The position numbers were made by a program, and so were the translations under genes. Below the pieces are notes generated by a model, which had not been told where the DNA came from, ran no database searches, and saw only the letters and a program-made list of their open reading frames with translations. A DNA stretch of 64,000 nt from Sporomusa ovata DSM 2662 (GTDB lineage Bacteria > Bacillota > Negativicutes > Sporomusales > Sporomusaceae): contig NZ_ASXP01000004.1 in NCBI RefSeq assembly GCF_000445445.1, positions 62,001 through 126,000 of the forward strand, given 5' to 3'. The stretch's first letter is position 1. Each line of letters starts with the position of its first letter. Below, piece after piece: positions 1 to 7,254 of the stretch.

Positions 1-359
1 AAGCCATTAATGAACTTCATGGTAAAATGTTAGCCAAAATCGGTGCAGACCGTGTTGTCTATCCTGAACGTGATATGGGGCTGAGAGTTGCCCATAGCTT
101 AGTATCAACTAACGTGTTAGAGTATATTGAATTGTCGCCAGATTTGAGTGTTGCCGAAATTACCGCGCCGAAAATATTGGTAGGCCACAGCTTGGCAGAG
201 ACCAATCTGCGGGTAAAATATGAACTAAACGTTGTCGCGATAAAAAGGAATGAAGTACTACTTGTACCACCCCCTTCGGACGAGAAAATCAAGGCAGGGG
301 ACATACTAATTTTAGTAGGGCAAACTAAAGGTATTCAAAAGCTGGAGGAATTAGAGTGA
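1..359 (+). CDS. Potassium-uptake regulatory subunit KtrA/TrkA, C-terminal part
   Basis: The frame is open from the window edge, so the 5' end is missing. What remains is the end of a nucleotide-binding RCK_N domain (GADRVVYPERDMGLRVA) followed by a complete RCK_C domain ending in the typical GDILILVGQ segment. Proteins of this family are cytoplasmic gating subunits of KtrB/TrkH potassium channels and respond to ATP/ADP or NAD(H). The stop overlaps the GTG of the next gene (GTGA), so the two are probably translationally coupled. The membrane partner is not in the window. KtrA and TrkA cannot be told apart from this fragment. Confidence 0.85.
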   Translation, partial: AINELHGKMLAKIGADRVVYPERDMGLRVAHSLVSTNVLEYIELSPDLSVAEITAPKILVGHSLAETNLRVKYELNVVAIKRNEVLLVPPPSDEKIKAGDILILVGQTKGIQKLEELE

Positions 360-1171
360 GCGAGTATATTTCCAGCGCTGCTAACAAGCTGATTAAGGAA
401 ATAGCCTCACTTCGTCGGCGAAAATACCGGGATAGGCTGGGCATGTTTCTGGCAGAGGGTGTGCGTTTGGTCGAAGAATGTGCTAACGCTGCCTGGCCTG
501 TAGAGATATGCATTTATACCGAAGAAGCTGCTGCGCGTGAACGGGCCAAGGCTGTCATTGAACGATTATCGGCTACAGATTGCTGCCGAATGGTCGTAGT
601 GTCAGAGGATATCTACAATAAGATTTCAGATACTGAGCAGCCTCAAGGAATTATGGTTGTCTTAAAAAAACGTCAGTTTTCTATTGAACAGCTGCTTCTT
701 AGACAAGATATGCTGCCCTTGCTAGTTGTTTTGGATGGTGTTCAAGACCCGGGCAATGCAGGAACTATCATTCGTACTGCAGATGCTGCCGGTTGCAGCG
801 GGGTTATTGTATTGAAGGGGTCGGCTGATATCTATGCCGGTAAGACTGTACGGGCAACAATGGGTTCTTTATTTCACCTGCCGGTAATGGAAGATCTGTC
901 TCCCGCTGAATTAATACAAAGCCTCAAGCAATCTGATATAAAGCTGCTGGCAACCTGTTTACAGCAATCAGATGTTTATTACCAAGCTGATTTTAACTGT
1001 CCGGCAGCTATTATTTTAGGTAACGAAGGTCAGGGTATCAGTCCTGAGCTTATCAGCGCCGCTGATGCCTGCCTCAATATACCACTTGTTGGTTATGCCG
1101 AGTCGCTTAATGTTGCCGTAGCTGCCGGTGTAATACTGTATGAGGCAGTAAGGCAGCGGGCAACCTTGTAA
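356..1171 (+). CDS. SpoU-family 23S rRNA/tRNA 2'-O-methyltransferase
   Basis: This 271-aa protein is a SPOUT-class RNA methyltransferase that transfers a methyl group from S-adenosylmethionine to a ribose 2'-OH. It has an N-terminal substrate-binding domain (about residues 1-110) and a SpoU domain with motif 1 at residues 126-143 (LDGVQDPGNAGTIIRTAD), then GNEGQGIS and the knot segment IPLVGYAESLNVAVAAG near the C-terminus. The start is GTG, overlapping the previous stop. In many Firmicutes a TrmH/RlmB-like gene sits directly in front of pheST, as here. The exact target nucleotide cannot be read from the sequence. Confidence 0.9.
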   Translation: MSEYISSAANKLIKEIASLRRRKYRDRLGMFLAEGVRLVEECANAAWPVEICIYTEEAAARERAKAVIERLSATDCCRMVVVSEDIYNKISDTEQPQGIMVVLKKRQFSIEQLLLRQDMLPLLVVLDGVQDPGNAGTIIRTADAAGCSGVIVLKGSADIYAGKTVRATMGSLFHLPVMEDLSPAELIQSLKQSDIKLLATCLQQSDVYYQADFNCPAAIILGNEGQGISPELISAADACLNIPLVGYAESLNVAVAAGVILYEAVRQRATL

Positions 1172-1247
1172 TTTCTAAAATGCTATGATATAATACGTTT
1201 AGCAATGACGGAAATTGCCATTAGGGCAGAGAGGGCGTGGTCTTACG

Positions 1248-1337
1248 ATGATGACCGCCGAATTCTTCTGGAGATTGTTTGAAGCTACAGGTTCCATTGC
1301 TGCGTATTTATGGTATAAACGGCTAAGGTTACAATAA
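1248..1337 (+). CDS. YqzL-like micro-protein (29 aa)
   Basis: A short open frame encodes MMTAEFFWRLFEATGSIAAY followed by LWYKRLRLQ and TAA. The pattern 'FFW-LFE-TGSI-AYL-YK' matches the small YqzL-like family known from Bacillota genomes, whose function is not established. The start is either of two adjacent ATGs (1248 or 1251). The only ribosome-binding signal is a purine run about 14 bases upstream (AGAGAGGG), which is weak. It lies between the SpoU methyltransferase gene and the pheS T-box. B. subtilis yqzL sits elsewhere, so the neighbourhood does not inform the function. The call rests on motif recognition alone. Confidence 0.6.
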   Translation: MMTAEFFWRLFEATGSIAAYLWYKRLRLQ

Positions 1338-1349
1338 TTTTATAATAAA

Positions 1350-1588
1350 CTTTATGCAGTGCGATGAGGAAGAGAGTATGTTAGCCACGTTTTCTACAGG
1401 GAGGATGCTGCCAGGGATTGAGAGCGGCACTGAAACAGTTAACAGAAGTTCACTTCTGAGTACCTGGGCTGAAGAGATATTCTTGTGTAGGTCTGGCGTT
1501 TTTTCCGCGTTACTGGAAATAGAGTATAATTAGGGTGGTACCGCGAAATCAAGACTTTCGCCCCTTGGGGCTGGAAGTCTTTTTATTT
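1350..1588 (+). promoter_or_regulatory. T-box riboswitch controlling pheS-pheT
   Basis: The conserved T-box core AGGGTGGTACCGCG lies at 1532-1545. It is followed by a terminator hairpin (AAGACTTTC ... GGAAGTCTT, then TTTTTATTTTT) at 1551-1588, just before the pheS ribosome-binding site. Upstream, the stem-I region has the usual purine-rich segments (GATGAGGAAGAGAGTA; CAGGGAGGATGCTGCC). A TTC codon at 1449-1451 (AGAAGTTCACTTCT context) is the best candidate specifier for tRNA-Phe. By the known mechanism, uncharged tRNA-Phe binding stabilises the antiterminator and lets pheS be transcribed. The 5' boundary and the specifier are inferred by eye. Confidence 0.92.
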
Positions 1589-1614
1589 TTATTCTTATTC
1601 TTTAGGAGGCATGT

Positions 1615-2637
1615 ATGGAACAAGAACTTAATTCATTAAGGGACACAGCGCTTAATGAATTGTCCGCAATCGACAATAAAGAGGCGCTTAATGATCTAAA
1701 AATTAAGTATTTAGGTAAAAAAGGTCTACTAACTGGTATGCTGCGTGGGCTTGGGGCTTTAACCCCTGAAGAACGACCACGGATAGGCCAAGTGGTCAAC
1801 GAAATCAGAAATGAGATTGAAGACATTATTGCCAGTAAGCTGGGTGCCATGAAGCAGGCTGAACTTTCCCGCAAGCTGGCATCAGAAACCATTGATGTAA
1901 CCTTGCCAGGCCGCCTGGCTGAGCTTGGTCATTTGCATCCACTGACACTGACCTTAAACCGGATCAAGGACACCTTTATGCGATTGGGCTTTGAAATTGC
2001 TGAGGGTCCGGAAGTGGAAAAAGACTACTATAACTTTGAAGCATTAAATCTGCCCCAGGATCACCCGGCCCGTGACATGCAAGACTCTTTTTACATCACT
2101 AAAGAGTTCTTGCTTAGAACGCATACTTCACCTGTGCAGGTCCGGACATTGCAATCGGCAGAACCTAACCAGCCAATTCGAATTATTGCTCCCGGAAAAG
2201 TATACAGGCGGGATTATGATGCCACCCATTCCCCCATGTTCCAACAGGTGGAAGGGTTGGTAGTTGATAAAAATATTAGTTTTGCCGATTTAAAAGGTAC
2301 ACTTGAGTTATTCCTAAAAGAAACGTTTGGCAACAGGGTTAATGTACGGTTTCGTCCTAGTTTTTTTCCATTTACTGAGCCAAGCGCCGAAGTGGATATT
2401 TCCTGTGTAATGTGCGATGGCAAAGGGTGTCGTGTATGTTCAGGCACAGGCTGGCTGGAGATTTTGGGTTCCGGCATGGTCCATCCGCGTGTACTTGAAA
2501 TGAGCAGTTTTGATCCGGAACAAGTCAGCGGCTTTGCTTTCGGTATGGGAGTAGAACGGATTGCGATGCTAACTTACGGAATTGATGACCTCAGATTGTT
2601 TTTTGACAATGATATGCGGTTTTTGCGCCAATTCTAA
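1615..2637 (+). CDS. pheS: Phenylalanyl-tRNA synthetase alpha subunit
   Basis: The 340-aa catalytic subunit of the alpha2-beta2 PheRS charges tRNA-Phe with phenylalanine. It has the N-terminal coiled-coil (residues 1-85), the class II motif-2 region around the HTSPVQVRTLQ segment, a Cys-rich hairpin (CVMCDGKGCRVCSGTGW) and motif 3 near the end (FGMGVERIAMLTYGIDDLR). An AGGAGG lies 7 bases before the ATG. The length matches the bacterial family. Expression is governed by the T-box leader immediately upstream and pheT follows after 96 bp. Confidence 0.98.
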   Translation: MEQELNSLRDTALNELSAIDNKEALNDLKIKYLGKKGLLTGMLRGLGALTPEERPRIGQVVNEIRNEIEDIIASKLGAMKQAELSRKLASETIDVTLPGRLAELGHLHPLTLTLNRIKDTFMRLGFEIAEGPEVEKDYYNFEALNLPQDHPARDMQDSFYITKEFLLRTHTSPVQVRTLQSAEPNQPIRIIAPGKVYRRDYDATHSPMFQQVEGLVVDKNISFADLKGTLELFLKETFGNRVNVRFRPSFFPFTEPSAEVDISCVMCDGKGCRVCSGTGWLEILGSGMVHPRVLEMSSFDPEQVSGFAFGMGVERIAMLTYGIDDLRLFFDNDMRFLRQF

Positions 2638-2663
2638 GCTATATATTCCGCATTAAAAAAATT

Positions 2664-2700
2664 GCAGGCACAGGCGGGTAGTGTACTCGCCTGCAAAAAT
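2664..2700 (+). terminator. Hairpin in the pheS-pheT spacer
   Basis: CAGGCGGGT (2671-2679) pairs with ACTCGCCTG (2685-2693) and is followed by AAAAATTTG. There is no proper U-tract, so it may be a weak terminator or an mRNA-stability hairpin that sets pheT levels relative to pheS. Confidence 0.45.
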
Positions 2701-2733
2701 TTGACACGTTGTATATAGTGAAAGGGGAAGGTT

Positions 2734-5163
2734 ATGAGAGCGTCAATTAAATGGCTTAACGATTATGTTGAAATAAATGAGTCACCTGAAAAACTGGCAG
2801 ATATGCTGACAATGGCCGGTATTCCGGTAGAAGCGGTGGAAACGTTAGGGCAAAATATCTCTGGTGTAGTCACAGGTAAGGTACTTGGGATTGCCCCACA
2901 TCCTAATGCGGATAAATTGTCGGTATGTAAAATTGACATTGGCACCGATCTGTTGACAATTGTTACTGGGGCAACCAATGTCCGCCAGGGACATATTGTG
3001 CCTGTAGCTACCGTTGGTGCCGAGCTGCCTAACGGAATGAGTATTCAGCCAACAAAGCTGAGGGGATTGCTGTCAAGTGGTATGCTATGCTCGACAGAAG
3101 AGCTTGCCATTGATAGCAAACTGGTTGCGCCTGAGGCGAGAAATGGTATTTATATATTGCCTGCTGATACAGCCGTGGGAATGGATATTCGCGTGGCACT
3201 GGGACTTGATGATGTTGTGCTTGCCTTTGAGCTTACTGCCAACAGGGCAGACTGTTTTAGCATGCTTGGTATTGCCCGGGAGATTGCTGTACTAACAGGG
3301 GCTACCCTGAAAAAACCGATGCTTAATTTAAAAGAAACCTGCCCAGAGAAAGCGGCCTCGCTGGCAAATATTCAGATTGTTGACTCTGAGCTTTGCTCAA
3401 GATTTGCTGCAAGAATTATAAAAAACATAAAAGTTGGACCATCACCTGTCTGGATGCAACAGCGTATTCAGGCGGCCGGTATGCGGCCCATTAACAACAT
3501 TGTTGATGTTACCAACTTTGTGATGCTGGAATTTGGTCAGCCCATGCACGCCTATGACTATAACCTGCTTGCCCGTCACAGTCTGGTTGTACGCAAACCT
3601 AACCCTGGCGAAAAGTTGACTACGCTTGACGGCATTAAACGGGAGCTTGAGCCAGATATGCTGGTTATTGCTGATGCCGTTCAGGCTGTTGGTATTGCCG
3701 GCGTCATGGGGGGACTTGCCACTGAAGTTACTGCCAGCACACAAACTGTCTTACTGGAGGCCGCCGCATTTAAAGGCTCAAGTATTCGCCGGACTTCGCG
3801 TGCCCTGGGACTTCGTTCAGAGGCCTCCGGCCGGTTTGAGCGCGGGGTAGATACTGTGAATATTATTAGAGCACTTGACAGAGCCGCCAGTCTGCTTGAA
3901 AGTATGGGGGCAGGTGAAGTTTGTTCCGGTATTATTGATGTATACCCTGATATACAGCTGCCAAAACAAGTAGTATTTACCCCAAAACAAATAAATAATT
4001 ATTTAGGGACCGATATACCGGCAGAAACTATGACCGCGATATTAAAACGCCTTGAATTTGATGTAGAAGCAGGTTCAGAGATAATTACGGTGACAGTACC
4101 TACCTGGCGGGGTGATGTAACCTTGCCAGCCGATATTTGCGAAGAAATTGCCAGAATATATGGTTATGACAAAGTTCCTTCGACTACACCTGACGGTAGT
4201 ATGGCGCAAGGCAAACAAAGCAATACCCTAAGCACTATTGATAAAATTAAGCAGTTGCTGACAAGCAGTGGCTTTTCAGAAATCCTTTCTTTGAGTTTTT
4301 CCCATCCGGATTCCCTGGATAAACTCAATATACCGTCTGACAGTACGCTGCGCCAGGCTATTGAGGTTTTAAACCCGATTACCGACGATTTTCCTCATTT
4401 ACGTACTACCTTGCTGGGGGGAATAATGGATACTATTGTCCGTAATCTTTCCCGCAAAAATGAGGACTTAAAGATATTTGAAATTGGCGCAGTATTTTTG
4501 CCGGAAGAATTACCACTCCGGGATTTACCCCAGGAACCAGTTATGTTGTGTGGTGCCATGATCGGCAAGCGCCATACCCTTGCCTGGAATCAGTCAAGAG
4601 ATATGGTGGATTTTTATGACGCCAAAGGAGCCGTTGAAGCCATTTTGGCAGGACTGGGAATTAGTGATTATACCGTGGAAGCAGGAGAAAATTCATCATT
4701 GCATCCTGGCAAAACAGCAGTAGTAAAAAAAGACGGCGAGTTATTAGGCAGTTTTGGCGAAGTACATCCACAGGTACTTGATGCTTATGGAATTAGCAAG
4801 AAAATTTACGTATTTGAGTTAACTGTCGGAGCATTAGTTAAGGTTGCGGCCATTAATCCCAGTTATCAATCGCTGCCTAAGTTTCCGGCAATTACCCGTG
4901 ACTTGGCTGTTCTCTTGCCTGAAGCTATTGCGGCCTCCATTGTGACTGAGGCTATCAGGGCAAATGCCGGTACACTACTTACTCAGGTTCAATTATTTGA
5001 TGTGTATACCGGGCAGCAAGTAGAAAAAGGCTTGCGCAGCCTGGCCTTTTCACTGACTTTCCAGGCTAGTGACCGTACGTTGACTGATATTGAAATTGAC
5101 GAACACTATAAAAATATAGTTGTCTATTTAGAAAAAACGTTTGCAGCCAAACTTCGTGACTAA
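2734..5163 (+). CDS. pheT: Phenylalanyl-tRNA synthetase beta subunit
   Basis: The 809-aa non-catalytic subunit of PheRS recognises tRNA-Phe and edits Tyr-tRNA-Phe. Domains visible in order are: an N-terminal EMAP/OB-fold tRNA-binding domain (about 40-150, containing the segment HPNADKLSVCKIDIG), the B3/4 editing domain (about 205-380), the B5 domain (about 405-480), a catalytic-like core, and the C-terminal ferredoxin-fold anticodon-binding domain (about 715-809, YQSLPKFPAITRDLAVLLP). An AAAGGGGAAGG ribosome-binding site precedes the ATG. It forms one operon with pheS under the T-box. Confidence 0.98.
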   Translation: MRASIKWLNDYVEINESPEKLADMLTMAGIPVEAVETLGQNISGVVTGKVLGIAPHPNADKLSVCKIDIGTDLLTIVTGATNVRQGHIVPVATVGAELPNGMSIQPTKLRGLLSSGMLCSTEELAIDSKLVAPEARNGIYILPADTAVGMDIRVALGLDDVVLAFELTANRADCFSMLGIAREIAVLTGATLKKPMLNLKETCPEKAASLANIQIVDSELCSRFAARIIKNIKVGPSPVWMQQRIQAAGMRPINNIVDVTNFVMLEFGQPMHAYDYNLLARHSLVVRKPNPGEKLTTLDGIKRELEPDMLVIADAVQAVGIAGVMGGLATEVTASTQTVLLEAAAFKGSSIRRTSRALGLRSEASGRFERGVDTVNIIRALDRAASLLESMGAGEVCSGIIDVYPDIQLPKQVVFTPKQINNYLGTDIPAETMTAILKRLEFDVEAGSEIITVTVPTWRGDVTLPADICEEIARIYGYDKVPSTTPDGSMAQGKQSNTLSTIDKIKQLLTSSGFSEILSLSFSHPDSLDKLNIPSDSTLRQAIEVLNPITDDFPHLRTTLLGGIMDTIVRNLSRKNEDLKIFEIGAVFLPEELPLRDLPQEPVMLCGAMIGKRHTLAWNQSRDMVDFYDAKGAVEAILAGLGISDYTVEAGENSSLHPGKTAVVKKDGELLGSFGEVHPQVLDAYGISKKIYVFELTVGALVKVAAINPSYQSLPKFPAITRDLAVLLPEAIAASIVTEAIRANAGTLLTQVQLFDVYTGQQVEKGLRSLAFSLTFQASDRTLTDIEIDEHYKNIVVYLEKTFAAKLRD

Positions 5164-5182
5164 CGCAATTTACTCACTATAT

Positions 5183-5211
5183 AAGCGGTTTATTCCGCTT
5201 TTTCTTTTTTT
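5183..5211 (+). terminator. Rho-independent terminator after pheT
   Basis: AAGCGG (5183-5188) and CCGCTT (5195-5200) form a short stem followed by TTTCTTTTTTT. It separates pheST from zapA. Confidence 0.75.
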
Positions 5212-5274
5212 ATGCAGGAATTAGTTTTTGGTTGGGAGAAGTATACTCTTAAAATATATCGTGTTAGGTGGACT

Positions 5275-5529
5275 ATGTCAGATAAAAAAAACAAGGTAAC
5301 TGTTCAGATATATGGCGAAAGCTATGCTCTAAAAGGCAATATTGAACCAGAACGTATTATGCGCTTGGCTGCTATGCTGGATGAGCGCATGAAGAAGACA
5401 GCTAAAGCCAACATCAGGTTATCGCCAACCAAAATAGCTGTATTGACAGCATTAAATATCGCCGATGATTTCTTGCGATTAGAGCAAGATTACCTGGAGC
5501 TTATTGAACTGATAAAAGAAGACAAATAG
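5275..5529 (+). CDS. zapA: Cell division protein ZapA
   Basis: This 84-aa cytoplasmic protein stabilises FtsZ bundles at the division ring. The N-terminal beta segment (KNKVTVQIYGESYALKG) and the following helix with PERIMRLAAMLDERM are characteristic, followed by a C-terminal coiled-coil (LRLEQDYLELIELIK). I place the start at ATG 5275, preceded by TTAGGTGG. The frame stays open upstream to 5212 but that part lies on the pheT terminator. A zapA behind pheT is a common Bacillota arrangement. Confidence 0.9.
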   Translation: MSDKKNKVTVQIYGESYALKGNIEPERIMRLAAMLDERMKKTAKANIRLSPTKIAVLTALNIADDFLRLEQDYLELIELIKEDK

Positions 5530-5599
5530 CACTTTGTCATTATTTCGGTATAACACGTTTCTGTCAGGTTAATAATACAGACAGAAAAGGAGTGGTACC

Positions 5600-6271
5600 G
5601 TGTTTGACAGCACCTCAATAAGTCAGGTTTTATTTCGCCTGCTATTACTATGCACCGTCGCTTTACTTGTTGTCAGATTGATGGGTAACCGTACGGTCGG
5701 TCAACTATCACCATTTGACTTTGTTATTATGGTCGGTATTGGGGATATTATTGTCGCAGGCACTATGGATCAAAATCCTACACTACAGTCAGGAATTGAA
5801 AGTTTATTAATCTTGCTTGCCCTGCAGCAGTTGATCGGGTATTTGGCCTTGAAGAATAAAACTTTGCGCAAATGGTTTGAAGGTACACCTGTGACCTTAG
5901 TGCAAAGAGGCCGCCTTATTAAAGAAAATTTTTCTAAAACCCATTTTAACTATGATGATTTACGCCAGGAACTTCATAAAAAAGGCCTTGATATGTCTGA
6001 CTTGAATATGATTGACACGGCTCGCTTGGAAAGTTGCGGTGAGTTTACTATGGTTCGTACACCTGAAAATGAACCATTGACTAAGAATGAGTTTGAAAAT
6101 TATATCAAGAGCATCTACGATAACCCGCTAAGTCTGGCTGGTGAAAAATGGACAAAGTTTGAACAATTTATGGATGATGTTCAATTGCTGGCTACCCATT
6201 TACGTGAACAACAAGGATTAAATACGACTGCCGGGCAACCAATTGTTGATAAAGCAAAAGAGTTCCATTAA
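5600..6271 (+). CDS. DUF421 (YetF/YcaP-type) membrane protein
   Basis: A 223-aa protein with three N-terminal membrane segments (about residues 8-30, 38-55 and 62-82) and a soluble C-terminal DUF421 domain. The signature GNRTVGQLSPFDFVIMVGIGDI near the start is typical of the family, and so is the cytoplasmic segment TPVTLVQRGRLIKENF. The start codon is GTG behind an AAGGAG box. Members such as YetF of B. subtilis occur in sporulating bacteria and are linked to spore properties, but the biochemical role is unknown. It stands alone between zapA and the next operon. Confidence 0.85.
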   Translation: MFDSTSISQVLFRLLLLCTVALLVVRLMGNRTVGQLSPFDFVIMVGIGDIIVAGTMDQNPTLQSGIESLLILLALQQLIGYLALKNKTLRKWFEGTPVTLVQRGRLIKENFSKTHFNYDDLRQELHKKGLDMSDLNMIDTARLESCGEFTMVRTPENEPLTKNEFENYIKSIYDNPLSLAGEKWTKFEQFMDDVQLLATHLREQQGLNTTAGQPIVDKAKEFH

Positions 6272-6336
6272 CGAGAGGAAGGGATGCCCCTTCTTCTTTC
6301 TTTACTCTATATATGATTGTAAGGACGGTTTAACAA

Positions 6337-7254
6337 ATGCGGGTAGTGATGATATTTATTGACGGGATAGGCTTAGGCAGCTGTAACCCTGAAACTAATC
6401 CATTTATCCGGTTCGAATTACCTACGTTCAACAAGGTGTTTGGTTGCCCTTTAAATGAGAATATTGGCCCCACTGGGAATCCGGAAAGTTACATTGTGCC
6501 GATTGATGCCACACTGGGGGTAGACGGCCTGCCGCAAAGCGCTACCGGTCAGGCTGCTATTCTTACCGGTTTAAATACTTCCCGGATGATGGGACGTCAT
6601 ATTCAGGCTTTTCCCGGCCCTGAGTTATCAAAGATAATTGTAGAGAATAATCTAATGAAACAACTGTGTACCTGTAATCTGACGGTAACCTCAGCGAATA
6701 TGTATTCGCCAGATTACTTTGAACTTGTGGCCAAACGTAAACGCCGTCATTCTGCGATTACCTTAGCGGCATTAAGCACAGGTATGTCACTGCGGTCAGT
6801 AGCGGAAATGCATAAGGGACAAGCCGTATACCAGGACATTACCAATGCAATGCTGCCAAGCTTCGGCATAGAAAATGTTTTGCAAGTGGCACCAAGTGAG
6901 GCTGCCATTAATTTGGTTAATATTTCCAGGAAATATTCTTTTACAATCTTTGAATATTTCCAGACAGATCGTGCCGGACATAAGCAAGATTGGCAATATG
7001 CCCAGAAGATTATCAATACAATCGATGAATTTATTGGAACAGTTTGTCAGCAATTGCCTAGTGATACATTGCTGCTGGTAACAAGTGACCATGGTAATTT
7101 TGAAGATATGAGTGTTAAGACCCATACGGTAAATAAGGTTCCGCTTATTGCGTTTGGTCCCAAAGCACAACAAACAATCGGCGGTATTACTGATTTAACG
7201 GGTATTGCGCCGGCAATAATAGAGATTTTGGGGAAGGATGAATCATGTGATTGA
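6337..7254 (+). CDS. Alkaline-phosphatase-superfamily metalloenzyme
   Basis: This 305-aa protein has the metalloenzyme fold of phosphopentomutase, phosphoglycerate mutase and alkaline phosphatase. Visible landmarks are the N-terminal metal-binding strand (VMIFIDGIGLG), a nucleophile region (GLPQSATGQAAILTG, Ser or Thr), a late FQTDRAGHKQD segment and the second metal site SDHGNFED. It lacks the length and cap of DeoB or iPGM, so the substrate is unknown. The last 17 bases overlap the following U32 gene, which implies coupling. I cannot name a specific reaction. Confidence 0.75.
   Translation: MRVVMIFIDGIGLGSCNPETNPFIRFELPTFNKVFGCPLNENIGPTGNPESYIVPIDATLGVDGLPQSATGQAAILTGLNTSRMMGRHIQAFPGPELSKIIVENNLMKQLCTCNLTVTSANMYSPDYFELVAKRKRRHSAITLAALSTGMSLRSVAEMHKGQAVYQDITNAMLPSFGIENVLQVAPSEAAINLVNISRKYSFTIFEYFQTDRAGHKQDWQYAQKIINTIDEFIGTVCQQLPSDTLLLVTSDHGNFEDMSVKTHTVNKVPLIAFGPKAQQTIGGITDLTGIAPAIIEILGKDESCD

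Noticed and set aside
2214..2477. Antisense ORFs inside pheS, pheT, mutS2, relA, alaS and similar genes
   Set aside because: They lie within strongly supported synthetase or repair genes and show no family features.
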